This document shows positions 11,174 to 23,740 of a stretch of 64,000 bases of DNA, piece after piece. The position numbers and the translations under genes were made by a program. Location of the stretch: assembly GCA_002682825.1 (NCBI GenBank), contig NOKP01000001.1:4095296-4159295 (forward strand), given 5' to 3'. The notes below the pieces were generated by a model. That model made no database searches, had not been told where the DNA came from, and was given only the letters and a program-made list of their open reading frames with translations. Every line of letters begins with the position of its first letter. Position 1 is the stretch's first letter. The DNA comes from Neonectria sp. B-13. Its lineage: Eukaryota; Ascomycota; Sordariomycetes; Hypocreales; Nectriaceae.

Positions 11174-11873
11174 ATGTTGGCGCCCCTCGCCCGTAGAGCG
11201 CCCCGGCTGGCTGCCGCTCTTCGGCCTGCCCCTCCGATCCTGCGAGACCCCAGGTTCACACGTCACCTTGTTAGACCACAATCCACAATGTCCGATCAGA
11301 CCATCATCTTCACCAAGAACGCCGCGGCCCGTGAGTCTTCCTGTCCCTTTGACCGTGGTAGCAATTGTACTAACAACGTCCTCTCAGCTGTTGGCCCTTA
11401 CGTATGGCTCCCCTGAGGAACCCTCCTCTCAATCTCTTACACTCTCTCCCACGTCGAAACCACCCGGTACTGACCATCTCAACAGTCCCAGGCCATCAAG
11501 ACCCCCACTGCCATCTACTGTTCTGGCCAGATCCCCCTCACCCCCGAGGGCCAGCTCCTCGAGGGCACCATCGCCGAGAAGACCCGCCAATGCTGCCAGA
11601 ACCTCAAGGCCGTCCTTGAGGAGGCCGGCTCCTCCATGGCAAAGGTCGTCAAGGTCAACATCTTCCTGTCCGACATGGATCACTTTGCCGTACGTCTCTC
11701 ACATCCTGCTCATATCTACCCATCCCCGGTGTCTCTGACTTATTAATTCTGAATAGCCCATGAACGAAGAGTACGCGGTGTGGTTCGCCCACAAGCCCGC
11801 CCGCAGCTGCGTCGCTGTCAAGACCCTTCCCAAGAACGTCGACGTTGAGATCGAGGCCATTGCTCTCCCTTAA
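11174..11873 (+). CDS. RidA/YjgF family reactive imine deaminase (Mmf1/Hmf1-like), 163 aa
   Basis: Exons are 11174..11330, 11388..11401, 11486..11689 and 11757..11873. RidA proteins hydrolyse reactive enamine/imine intermediates such as 2-aminoacrylate; the yeast mitochondrial form Mmf1 protects branched-chain amino-acid metabolism. The sequence shows the family signature PVGPYSQA (spliced across a 14-bp microexon), IYCSGQIPL, an EAGSS...[11 protein letters not shown] block and the C-terminal PARSCVAV with its conserved Arg, ending [10 protein letters not shown]. Residues 1-37 are Arg/Ala/Pro-rich without acidic residues and look like a mitochondrial presequence; a second in-frame ATG at 11288 starts the core domain. 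The first ATG sits inside a perfect GTATGT donor (11172-11177), so splicing could remove the presequence. The gene is convergent with ARPC1. Confidence 0.93.
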
Positions 11874-12475
11874 ACTGGGTATATTTCAATCAACAAGCTT
11901 GGGCCGCAAAGGACTGCTGAATAAGAAAAATACAAATATTGTCACATTTTGCTATGTTGCCGGTGAAGTTTCTCTAACAGCCTTGAATCAATTGTTTATC
12001 TAGGGTATCCTGATGGACCCGGACGGTACCCATCATCCTCATGCACGAGCTGCTGCTCAACCAAGTAAAACGAAGTGTTGGAGGGGCTAGCCCACTAGAT
12101 CCCGACTTAAGGCTAGGACTTGACGATGCTCAGGTGTTTCTCACGTAGTCTCTGCTGACCCTGAGGCATATGCTCTTAGCTTTCGTAGGCTCTTGTGTTT
12201 TGACTTATCACTCGAAACCGACGACTACCTCTCGGTGTTGGAGAAAGGCCAATGTATTGCAAGATGCGTCCGGAAGTATCAGTGATGTCGTCTGGTGAAG
12301 TCTCATAACCGCAACGCTACTCAAGGAGGTTCAGAATTCCTCGGTATTCAGCATTGCAAGATGAGTGGACACAAAGGGCCAACACGCATGAAATGAGCCA
12401 CTGGGTCCGGGTAAGGAAACGTCGGAACACAGCATGACACCCCCGTGTTGCAGTAAATTTCTATCCAAAGTCTAT
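11874..12475. other. Convergent intergenic region
   Basis: It holds the 3' flanks of the RidA-like gene and ARPC1. No coding potential is evident, apart from an antisense extension that is an unspliced artefact of ARPC1. Confidence 0.6.
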
Positions 12476-13677
12476 CTACGCGTTCCAAATGACAACTCTG
12501 CCGTCGACGCCGCTTGCTGTTTCTTTTGTCAGCTTTGCCAATATTGACAATCAGAGTGTAACTCGACTTACAGCTGAACCTGGTGACACGGTCGCCAGAA
12601 AACTCGTATGGGCGAATCATGGTGATGGTGTTCTGGTGAACAGTCTTGAGTTGCGTGTCGTCCTTTGACTTGCCCTTCAGATCCATCTGCCTGAACATGT
12701 TCAACGCGGACTCCTCGCGCTGCACGCCTTCAGGACGACCCTTGGACTCGATCGTTCCGACGAGCTCCCAACCGCCCTCGTTACCCTGGAAGCGGAAAGC
12801 CTCGCAATCGTAACCGGCAGCGATGATCTCATCCTCGGCACTCCAAAGCAGGCTCTTGAAGGGGAGCATCTGGCTGGAGATGGTGACAACGGCACGAGGG
12901 GCCTGATCGGGTCCGCTTGGGTAGACGACAGTAATGCTGCTGTCATGCGCAGCAAAGGCAAGGCTGTCACCGCTCGGCGAGAAAGAGACGGAATGAACCC
13001 ATCCCGCTGAGTTGTTTAGATACTCTCCGCACACAGTGTTGAAGGGAATTCGCTCGCCCCAGACACCGGGGGCGGGTCTGGCATCCACACCCTTGATGAA
13101 GCTGGAGAGGACTCGGGCGTGGGCGTCGGTGGAACCGGCAGCAAGGAGAACAGAGTTGGGGTGCCAGGCGACGCTGGTAATGGTGCTGCGGATGGGCTTC
13201 TTCAGATGCTTCGACACCCACCAGTCGTTCTCCTCCTCGAAGTAGCAGACAGCGATGACGCGGTCGCCGGAACCCACGGCAAACTTGGTCTCCGAAGGCG
13301 ACCAGCGGACGCATGTCGCCGCTCTGTTGATTCGAAGCAAGACCAGGGTGGGCTTGTATCCGGTAGGAGAGGGTTCCCATACAAGGGCATTCCGATCTGG
13401 TGGTCGTATCAGCTACACGTTGACATTGGGGGAACAATCGGGATGGGCACTCACCCTGAGAGCAGGTCACGATGCGACCGCTTTTGGGAGCAATATCCAC
13501 ACTGGTAACGGTCTTGTCGTGGCCCTTGAGCTCATCCTGAAGCTTGAAGTCATTGCCAACCTTGGAGTACAGCTCGACAGCGGAGTCTCGCGTAACGGCC
13601 AAGATAGACTGATCAGCCGAGAACGAGTGGTCAACGATCGGGTTGTGGAACAAGTGGTGGACTTCGGGGGCGGCCAT
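12476..13677 (-). CDS. ARC40: Arp2/3 complex subunit 1 (ARPC1, WD40), 362 aa
   Basis: Exons are complement(12476..12516, 12572..13396, 13455..13677), with introns of 55 and 58 bp; the last exon supplies only the final 13 codons plus the stop (through VVIWNA). ARPC1 is the WD40 beta-propeller subunit of the Arp2/3 complex, which nucleates branched actin at endocytic patches. The sequence opens with HHLFHNPIVDHSFSADQ and continues with propeller blades such as GHDKTVTSVDIAP, DRNALVWEPS, CVRWSPSETKFAVGSGD, SVAWHPNSVLLAAGSTD and WVHSVSFSPSGDSLAFAAHDSS. An exposed basic/acidic loop lies near the C-terminus, and a final blade closes the propeller. Length and order match the family well. It is divergent from the U2B'' gene, with 422 bp between starts. 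Confidence 0.95.
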
Positions 13678-14099
13678 GTTGTAAGATGATGACGTGGTCT
13701 GCGATAGGAGGAGCTCTCTACTATCGCTTCAAGAGTTGTTGGAGGGTAAAGAAAGTAGGATTTGGCGAAGTGGTTGGCAAAGGGGACGGGAGGGGAGGCC
13801 GACGGTGATGCTGAAGCAGCGGAGGTGGGGGTTACGTAGCCAGCTCCAAGCTTGGACCACCCCGAATGCTGTCCGCTACGCTACAGCGCTAATAGCTCCG
13901 CGAGGCTGTGAGGGACTGGGAGTCGACAAAAAACTCCACCTGCACACAACATCGATATCAACGCTTTTACGACTCCTGGCGCGCGCGCGAAGCCTCCTCC
14001 TCCCAATCTTGCTGCGAAGCGTACCGAGGGACCGAGTTTATTGGTTAAAAGAGCATAGATACACACATCAGACATAACACTCCCGGAACCGACGACACA
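13678..14099. other. Shared divergent promoter, ARPC1 / U2B''
   Basis: A 422-bp spacer between two ATGs, so it must contain both promoters. No further coding potential is seen. Confidence 0.6.
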
Positions 14100-14818
14100 A
14101 TGGCCGCCGCCACCGCACCGCCTCGTGCTCTCCAGCCCAACTCCACCCTCCCCGCGAAAGTGCAGCCCATCCCTCCCAACCAGACGTCAGTCCTCCTCCA
14201 CAAGCCGTCGCCGTCTTTGTTCTGACATGTCATAGACTCTATGTGACGAACCTCCCATCTGCGAAAGTCCAGAAAGCCGACCTGCGGACGGCGCTGTACA
14301 TGTTGTTTTCGACGTACGGACCGGTGTTGGATGTTGTCGCTCTCAAGACAATGTCGATGCGCGGCCAAGCTCACATCGTGTTCCGGGATGTGCAGACGGC
14401 CACCCAGGCTATGAGGGCCCTGGAGGGACAAGAATTCCTCGGCCGTGAACTTGTGCGTGTTCTCCGTATCCCATGGCGGAGAGTTGTCAATCTAACTAAT
14501 GTTTCCTTTTAGAAAATCCAATATGCGAAGTCAAAGTCCAACTCTGTGGCCAAGCTCGATGGAACGTTCAAAATGCCCACTGGCTCCGGGGCTGCTGTCG
14601 TTGAGCAGACGGAATTGCAACAGAGCATCTTCAGCGCGCCTCCTCCCGGAGCTGCGACCGCACCGGGCTCTGGCCTACCTGCGAAGCCAGCGGCGGGTGT
14701 AGACCACGTCATGAAGGATGCCGACTCACCAGGGGATCGCGGCCAGAAGCGAACCCGCGACGACGAGGACGAAAGTGACGACGATGTGGCCATGGAGGAG
14801 GATAGCGACGATGAATAA
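14100..14818 (+). CDS. U2 snRNP B''-like (U1A/U2B'' family) RRM protein, 202 aa
   Basis: Exons are 14100..14185, 14236..14452 and 14513..14818, with introns of 50 and 60 bp. The protein carries one RNA-recognition motif (about residues 28-110). RNP2 reads LYVTNL, split right at its start by intron 1, and RNP1 reads GQAHIVF. The QTLYVTNLPSAKVQKADL and IQYAKSKS wording is typical of the U1A/U2B'' family, which binds a U1 or U2 snRNA stem-loop in the spliceosome. Only one RRM is present, as in yeast Msl1; the second RRM of animal U1A is replaced by a Pro/Ala-rich region and a strongly acidic Asp/Glu tail after a KRTRDDED segment. It ends 65 bp from the end of ATG10 on the other strand. Confidence 0.92.
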
Positions 14819-14883
14819 TGGACCCGTGCCGAAGGCCAGCTATATCGCCAGGAGACGGAACCCACCAAACGACCGGCGTCGCG

Positions 14884-15743
14884 TCATTGGATTGCCATCT
14901 CCTTGGGCACCCACAAGCCTACACACCCTCCCACAAGTCCGAGCCAGATCATGAGGTAGTTCGTCCTGTCGCACTCAAAATTCGAGATGGCTTCCCCGAG
15001 CAGGCAGGGGTGGACGAAGAAGGACGGGACACCCGTGACAGGGTGATGCTTGGAAGCAAGGTGTTAGTTAGGCCAACCGACTGTTACGATACCCAGAATG
15101 TTGAATTGACTTGTGGAAATAGCAACTTCCCATGACTCACATCGGCCGAGATGCCACCAATGCCGCCAAGGGCACGGAGGCCCGCCTTGTACTCATCGGG
15201 CACGAGGCGGCGGAAGACGGTGTCGATGTTGAAGGCAGGCTCGTGGGCGGGGAGACCGCGTAAAGTGAACCATAGACAAGGCACCCGATATGTAGGATGA
15301 AGGTGGATTTCATACTCGACCACCCCGACATCGAGACGGGACGGGTGTTTTACAAGAGCTGCCTGGGAACCTGTGAGAAAAACCGCCCGAGCAAAACCAG
15401 ATACATGCCGAGGCTCCGTTACCTCGTCCGAATTCTCCGCGTCCATCATTTCGCCATCCCCCGCCAGTGCAGCATCGTCCCTTGAGTCTTCGGAAAACGA
15501 GAAGCTGTCCAAGTCCAGCGAAAGGTCACCGTGGTCCAGGTCCGTCTGCAAGGGCCGCCTGATCTGAACGTACGTAGTGTATCCCCCGCCAAAGGAGAAG
15601 TCGGTGTTGAGGGCCGTACACGCCCTGAGCTTCCACCGGGCCCGCTCCGGCCCCAACGCCGCGCGACAGTACTGCCGCTCGAGGTGGTGGCATGCCTCGG
15701 TGAACTCCTCCGGGCTGAGGGACGGGTAGTTTGCGATGCTCAT
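14884..15743 (-). CDS. ATG10: Autophagy E2-like enzyme Atg10, 255 aa
   Basis: Exons are complement(14884..15048, 15141..15743), with one intron of 92 bp. Atg10 is the ubiquitin-like conjugating enzyme that joins Atg12 to Atg5 in autophagosome formation. The first exon contains SIANYPSLSPEEF at the N-terminus, an acidic linker (about 80-110), and EYEIHLHPTYRVPCLWFTL, a diagnostic block of Atg10/Atg3. The second exon starts with HHPVTG and holds the catalytic motif VHPC with Cys216, followed by YLMIWLGLVGGCVGLWVP. The first-exon frame runs on past the donor to a stop, so an unspliced reading would lose the catalytic cysteine. The start at 15743 gives a normal N-terminus. The gene is tail-to-tail with the U2B'' gene and divergent from the GH47 mannosidase. 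Confidence 0.93.
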
Positions 15744-16547
15744 GGGGTTCTGTTTTCGGCGCAGCTGCCCCCACACAGGTAGATAGATGTCTCAGGATAT
15801 GTCCCGGAGCGCCAAGGGTTTGGCTCGTCGAAACGAATTCGGAGTACGGGGTGTCACAGCAAGACGGAGGGGTAGTTCGATAATTGGCGGATACTTGGCC
15901 AGGGTTTCACTGGGTTTCCGCCTTCGTCCGTGTCTTTGGATAGGCTTTGTGCGCCTGAAATAGACGTCTCTCTCTAGTGCCGGTATGTCCTTGTCGAGTC
16001 CCGGGTGGTGCAAATGGCGATATCCCGTGTCGGGCCCTGGTCCGGAAGTTCAGGTCATGAAGGTTGTGCGTGCGTTTGCGGCTGCGCGCGCCCACTGAGC
16101 AATAACCCCTAGCACGCCCAATGCGTTCAACTGTCCACAGGTCGGGGTCCCTTCCTTCAGGGAGACCAGCCAACCAGCACAGCGCTAAACAGGCCAGGTC
16201 GGGTACCTAAATTGGTAGGAGGTTGAGTGGTTGTGGGGGTGGTTCGTCATCGCAATAGACGACGGGACCCCGTACAGGGATCTGAGCACAAAGGCTTGTG
16301 AAATCTGGTCTCGTGCTGGCGCTGGAGCTTCTAGACCAGCTCTTTGTTCGACGTTGTGTCTCGCCGCTGTTCCCAGCCGTCTACGAATATTAACCTTGTT
16401 GCGGCGCCACATCGCCGAGCCTCTTCCTCGTTGCTCTCGAGCTGTCCTCGAGTATACCCAGAGCCTCCGCTCTCGCCGTCGAGGCTCCATTGTTCCGCCA
16501 ACTCTCGCCCTTGTCCTCCACCCCCCCGACATGCTCCAGCAGAGCCC
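15744..16547. other. Divergent promoter region, ATG10 / GH47 mannosidase
   Basis: An 804-bp spacer with both promoters, ending in the short uORF of the mannosidase gene. No other gene is supported. Confidence 0.6.

Positions 16548-16551
<4 letters not shown>
16531..16551 (+). promoter_or_regulatory. uORF (6 codons + stop) overlapping the GH47 start
   Basis: The frame reads MLQQSP and stops at TGA (16549-16551), overlapping the main ATG (16548-16550) as ATGA. It is directly visible. The main frame has no earlier ATG, so this uORF precedes the only plausible start. Confidence 0.65.
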
Positions 16552-18707
<2,156 letters not shown>

Positions 18708-19625
18708 ATTTTGTATTTTTGCGTGGTAGTCAGTCTTGGAAAGAAGCTTGGACATGGAAGAAGAAGATTGGAGAAAACGCAGGCATTGTATGTATGGTAG
18801 TGGCATCTGGATGGACCAAAGGCCATGACTAGATTGTCTGTATGATGACGACGGAAATCAATATATTGTTAATGTATAAGGCCGAGGCTTGAAATCGGGA
18901 GACCGAGGCATCCATTGCGCAGTGAGTGGCTCGTGCATGCGGGAAGGAGTTGATTCCGCTGCATGTAAGCATAAACTAAATCGATCCCCCTTACCGAGTG
19001 CTTGGGGATGGAGGGACTGTATTACGGCTGAGGCACGTTGGACGAACCGGAGCTGAGTGGCTGACTGCGCTGATGATGAGTTGCCGATGAGAACCAATAC
19101 CGAAGACAGCGCCAATCTCAGTCTGAGAGATAGGCAAACAAGGCCGAGAAATGTGAAGCGGGGATGGATGTAAGGCACCTCGTTGGTTAGGTATTGCACG
19201 GAGCATGTGCCTTGTCGAGGAGAGGAGGAGTGAGATCCTTGAAGCCTTCCACTGCCGAGTCACTCCGTAGATAAGTTACTGGTTTCACAAGGCCTCGCTG
19301 TATTCGGATATTCGTAGCTCGGATGCTGATGCAGGTACTGTGCGAAGTACGAATACATAGTGCGTGGCGAGGAGAGTGCTCGAGCCCCCCTGCCCCCTCG
19401 CTGAAGTCGCTGAAGAGATGAACCCCTCCTTGAGGAATAAAACGAGCATCTAACGATCTAGAGAGTGATCTAGCCCAACCCGGCTGCGACCCTTGCCGAC
19501 GCTTGCGGTGATGATTGGAGATTGCTGCTCCGTTGCAACTTTATTCCACCTGACAGATGGAGCTTCTTTTTAGGCCGCAGGTAGCCAACAGTCTGCGTTG
19601 GTCGGATTGTCTGATCAGGACAGCA

Positions 19626-19658
19626 TGTGTGTGTGTGAGAGTGTGTGTGTGTGTGTGA
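19626..19658. repeat. GT microsatellite
   Basis: TG dinucleotide run with one GAGA interruption, directly visible. Confidence 0.85.
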
Positions 19659-19709
19659 CTGGGTGTGAGTGCGTGTACGTACTCGTACCTAACGACTATT
19701 CACCTACGC

Positions 19710-20351
19710 TGATAATTACCTGTTAAATCCCTTCCTTGATTGCTTCGCCGGCCACGGTACCAAAATAGTCAAGAGTCCACTATCCACACCGAGACTTGAC
19801 TTGGGTTGACTTGGGTTGACTTGACTCGACTCGACTCGGACCAAAAACTCCCCTTCGTCATCCACGTGAGTCCAGCTCTTGGTCCAACGCCACACCACTC
19901 CACATGATGGCCTCGACCCAGGTCTGGGCCGTCTGGCGGCGTGCCGTCTTCGACAGGGCCCGTGGTGAGACCGCCTTGAACGCCCCCTGCTGGTCCTGCG
20001 CCCCACTGTCGAGATAGAGATAGCGTTCAGTAGCTCCCCGTCCGCTGTGAGATTGGCCAACGGGCGCACACTGACGAGCTACCGGGTGCGGTGGGGGTTG
20101 CTTTCCAAGTCCTACTAGTAGGCTTGTTCTAGCACCAAACCAAACCAGGGCAACGAACGGGTTGGATGGGCGGGAACTTGACGAGCGCGCAGTTGCACTG
20201 GACAGGCCGTGCTGCAGAAGGATGAATGCCTGTACTGTAGTCTAATTCTTCCGTTCCAGCGGTCGTGGTGGTGGTGCATTACTTGCTTGGCTTGTCAACG
20301 GTCAACGCCAAGAGCCAGAGCACACCCACCTCCCTCTGTCAAGCATGATAA
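19710..20351 (+). promoter_or_regulatory. Cluster of GATA-factor sites upstream of the permease
   Basis: HGATAR motifs are visible at 19710-19715 (TGATAA), 20012-20023 (two adjacent AGATAG) and 20346-20351 (TGATAA). AreA/NIT2-type GATA factors drive nitrogen-catabolite-regulated permease genes in fungi, so the cluster fits the downstream gene. Such short motifs also occur by chance, so binding is inference. Confidence 0.4.
19793..19839. repeat. Short tandem repeat (TTGACTTGGG, then CTCGA units)
   Basis: Two and a half 10-bp units followed by three 5-bp CTCGA units, directly visible. No known role. Confidence 0.7.
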
Positions 20352-20656
20352 GCCCACCACCATCTTGCCCGCCAGCCCCTTCCCTTCCTGACCCGTGTTT
20401 GTCCCACCCACGCACCCTAGTACTAAGGTCCTGTCACTTGTTCTGGCTCATTCAAGTTTGAACTCTCCCTGTCCCTGTCCATCTGTCTCTGTCTCTATCT
20501 CGCTCTATATATCTTCAGCATCCACCATCCCGCCCGCCGTTTTGTCTCCCTCCCACGTCTGGCTTGCTGCTCCCACGAGCGCTGCCGCTCCGCTGGTCTT
20601 GCGACTGCTTCGCCTCCAATCTCAGACTCGAAACACCAACCGCGCTTCTTGGCGAT

Positions 20657-20776
20657 ATGCCGATAGACTCCCAGCCCGACTCGCCTCGCCTTCGACGACA
20701 TCCACGACACGATCCGACCCTGTGCTACGCAAATCGTTCGCCACCAGCGCTGGCCCACGGCCGACAACGACGATAA
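20657..20776 (+). promoter_or_regulatory. uORF (39 codons + stop) in the permease leader
   Basis: An ATG-started, Arg/Pro-rich frame ends 88 bp before the permease ATG. It lies in a CT-rich stretch likely to be transcribed leader. It could dampen translation, but it could also be chance. Confidence 0.4.
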
Positions 20777-20864
20777 CTACGCCGCTCTGCGAACCCGCTT
20801 CCATTGAAAGCCATCCGCCAGCCGTCCCCCCGGGACGCAACCGCTGCGGAGCTGGGCGGCAAGC

Positions 20865-22886
20865 ATGTCGCCACACCCCGAGGCTGAGCTCAATACCCTC
20901 AAGATGAAGGAGGAGTCTCTCGCCCACGGCAGTTCATTCAGTATGCGCGAACCATCCTACGATCAAGAAGCCCCGCCGCACTACTGGGACCGCCTCGTCG
21001 ATGGCTTCAAGCGCGACCCCAACTCGACCCTCTTCTCCAACGATCCCCTCGGCCACCTCGAGAGCGGTACCCGCCGCGTACACAATGGCGCCCACTACTA
21101 CGACCTCCACCTCGCCAACCTCGAGACCGCCAACTCGGGCCTGGCCAGGAAGCTCAAGGGGAGGCATCTGCAGATGATTGCTATTGGAGGTTCCATCGGT
21201 ATGTTTCGCCCGCCCCTCGCTAGTTGCATCCTGTAAGAATCTTGAACTGACGTTTCCTTTCCGCCATTGTGTAGGTACTGGTCTATTTGTTGCATCTGGC
21301 AGGGCGTTGGCGACGGGAGGTCCAGCATCACTGCTGCTGGCTTTCTCCATCGTCGGCACAATGCTGTTCTGTACCTGTCAGGCTCTGGGAGAACTGGCTG
21401 TTCTTTTCCCCATCGCCGGTTCCTTTTCCTCGTGGGCGACCCGGTTCCTGGACCCGTCATGGGGCTTCGCGGTTGGCTGGAAGTAAGTCCTCACCATATC
21501 CTCTGTTCTGTACGTCTTGTGCGCGCCTGGTCTCCCATACTAACCGGTCACCCAGCTATGCTATGCAATGGCTAATCGTTCTGCCGTTGGAAATCATTGC
21601 CGCGTCATTAACGCTCTCCTACTGGGATGAGACTCTTACCCGCGCCATCTTCGTCACTGTCTTCCTCTTCATCATCGTTTGTATCAACATGTGTGGTGTC
21701 AAGGGCTATGGTGAAGCTGAGTTCATCTTCTCCATCATCAAGGTAGTTGCCGTCATCGGTTTCATGTAAGCTATTCATTGCGCCCTGACCCTATCGTTCT
21801 ACCAACTAACCTGGTCCCTCTAGCCTGCTGGGAATAGTCCTCAATTGTGGCGGCACCCCTGACACCGGTTACATTGGTGGCCGGTATTGGCAGGACCCAG
21901 GCGCCTTCCACAATGGCTTCAAAGGCCTTTGTAGTGTCTTTGTCACCGCCGCCTTTTCCTTTGCCGGTACGGAGCTTATTGGGCTCGCTGCGGCCGAGAC
22001 GGCCAATCCGAGAAAGTCTTTGCCCACGGCCTTGAAGCAGGTCTTTTGGAGAATCACCCTCTTCTACGTCGTCGCGTTAACACTGGTTGGACTGCTGGTG
22101 CCGTACGACGACCCGAAACTCACAGGCGGTGAAAGCGACGCAGATGCCAAGGCGTCGCCCTTCGTCATCGCCATCGAGGAAGCCGGTATCCAGGTTCTTC
22201 CGTCTGTTATGAACGCCGTCATCCTCGTTGCCGTCCTCTCCGTCGGCAACTCGGCCGTCTTTGGTTCCTCGCGAACACTCGCCGCCCTTGCAAACCTAAA
22301 CCAAGGGCCCAAGATCTTGGCCTACATCGATCGCAAAGGCCGTCCCCTCGTTGCTATAGGTATCGCCGCCTTCGTCGGCCTCCTCGCCTTCCTTGCGGAC
22401 CTCCCTCAACAAGGCAAAATCCTAGACTGGCTACTCGCCATATCCGGCCTCTCCACCTTGGTAACATGGTGCTCCATCTGCGTCTGTCACATCCGCTTCC
22501 GCCAGGCTTGGGCCGCTCGCGGTCACACGCCATCGGAGCTGCCTTTCCAATCACAAGTGGGCATCTGGGGCTCGTACCTGGGCATCACTCTCAATGTCCT
22601 TGTCCTCATCGCGCACTTCTGGGTCGGAGCCTTCCCCATCGGCTACGAGGACATGTCTAGCGGCGAAATTGCCCAAAATTTCTTCCTCAAGTGGGTGGGC
22701 GCCCCCTTCGTCCTGGTCTTCTTCAGCGCCCACAAAATCTACTATCGCACTACGTATGTGACTCTTAAGGACATGGATGTCGACACAGGCCGTCGCGACT
22801 TCAACGTCCCCATCCTCGTCGCCCAGGAGCGAGAGGAGCGCGAGGCGTGGCCCGCCTGGAAGAGGTTCTACAAGTTCCTCTGCTAA
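20865..22886 (+). CDS. General amino-acid permease, Gap1-like (YAT family), 604 aa
   Basis: Exons are 20865..21198, 21275..21482, 21556..21765 and 21824..22886. This is a plasma-membrane amino-acid/H+ symporter of the APC superfamily. After about 100 cytosolic residues comes GRHLQMIAIGGSIGTGLFV, the family signature of TM1 (interrupted by intron 1). Then follow ATGGPASLLLAF, ALGELAVLFP, YAMQWLIVLPLEI, GVKGYGEAEFIFS, FVTAAFSFAGTELIGLAAAE, VFWRITLFYV, VLSVGNSAVFGSSRTL and DRKGRPLVAI, giving about 12 membrane segments. The C-terminus ends in an aromatic-rich sequence with a final Cys (KRFYKFLC), as in Gap1, where this tail carries a palmitoylated Cys. The wording is closer to Gap1 than to Dip5 or Agp1. 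GATA sites and a uORF lie upstream, consistent with nitrogen control (inference). Confidence 0.93.
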
Positions 22887-23740
22887 GGTCTGATTCCGGG
22901 AGCAACTGTTTAAGCGAGGTGTAACTTGGCTGTATGATTATTTGGGAATCTGGGTAGCGAATCAAGGATATCGCTGGGTAGCGGGACGCTTTGTCTTTGA
23001 GCTCTTCTTCATATACCACTCGGCATGTTTGGGTTTCGGCGTCTTTGGAGGATAGGATGGGCTTGCGAGGCCCTTGGCCCGTCTTGTTTGATCGATGCTA
23101 TTTTTTGGTGTTGGAGGCACCTGCTTATTATACATAGTTGATCTCGTCGCACTCAATCGGCGAGAACGAATGATGAGATCCATGGTTCAACTTTCACATC
23201 TGCTTGCTTGCCCTTTTGCAACTATAAAGTAACATGACCGACTTGATCCCGACCTCTTGATTGCACGCACGACATACAAAAGTCACCATGCAAAACGGCT
23301 TTCCAGAGGACACACAAGCAACAGTAGAATCTGATGGAGTCTCGGAGAAATATCCATGCAAGCTATGCTACAACTAGGATTTCATCCAGGCCGCACGCGG
23401 CCGTAACAACCAGGAAGCCGGAGTCATTCTGGGCGACCTCTTTTCTCCAATGCCACCTCATGCTTTCCCAACTCCAGACATGAAGAAGGCCGTTTAAGAG
23501 GGGGAAAGGGGAAACAATAAGTACAAAAACAATAACAAAAACGGGGCCTGCGGTTTTCCGTCGGTGGTTTGTTTTCCAATGGAAAAAGGCTGACAAGATT
23601 GATTCCTCGTGAGTTGATGAGTCGCAGATAAGCATACAATCGTCAAAAGTAAAGAAAACACAGAGAAGAAATAGTAAAACAAAAGGCTGGCAGCTAGACA
23701 TGAATGTCCTCGCAAGCATCCATGCTCAAACCCCAGTCAC
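22887..23740. other. Convergent intergenic region
   Basis: It holds the 3' flanks of the permease and the GDGMGG-repeat gene. The right part, about 23450-23700, is A-rich on the plus strand. No gene is supported. Confidence 0.6.

Larger units (their letters stand above)
18708..20864. other. Intergenic region, upstream of the permease
   Basis: No gene is supported. It contains a GT-rich microsatellite (19626-19658), a TTGACTTGGG/CTCGA tandem stretch (about 19793-19839), several GATA-type sites and, close to the permease, a long CT-rich leader with a 39-codon uORF. Confidence 0.55.

Noticed and set aside
10546..11196. Plus-strand frame of 216 aa upstream of the RidA-like gene
   Set aside because: No domain, GC-rich chance frame that crosses the promoter TATA element and leader.
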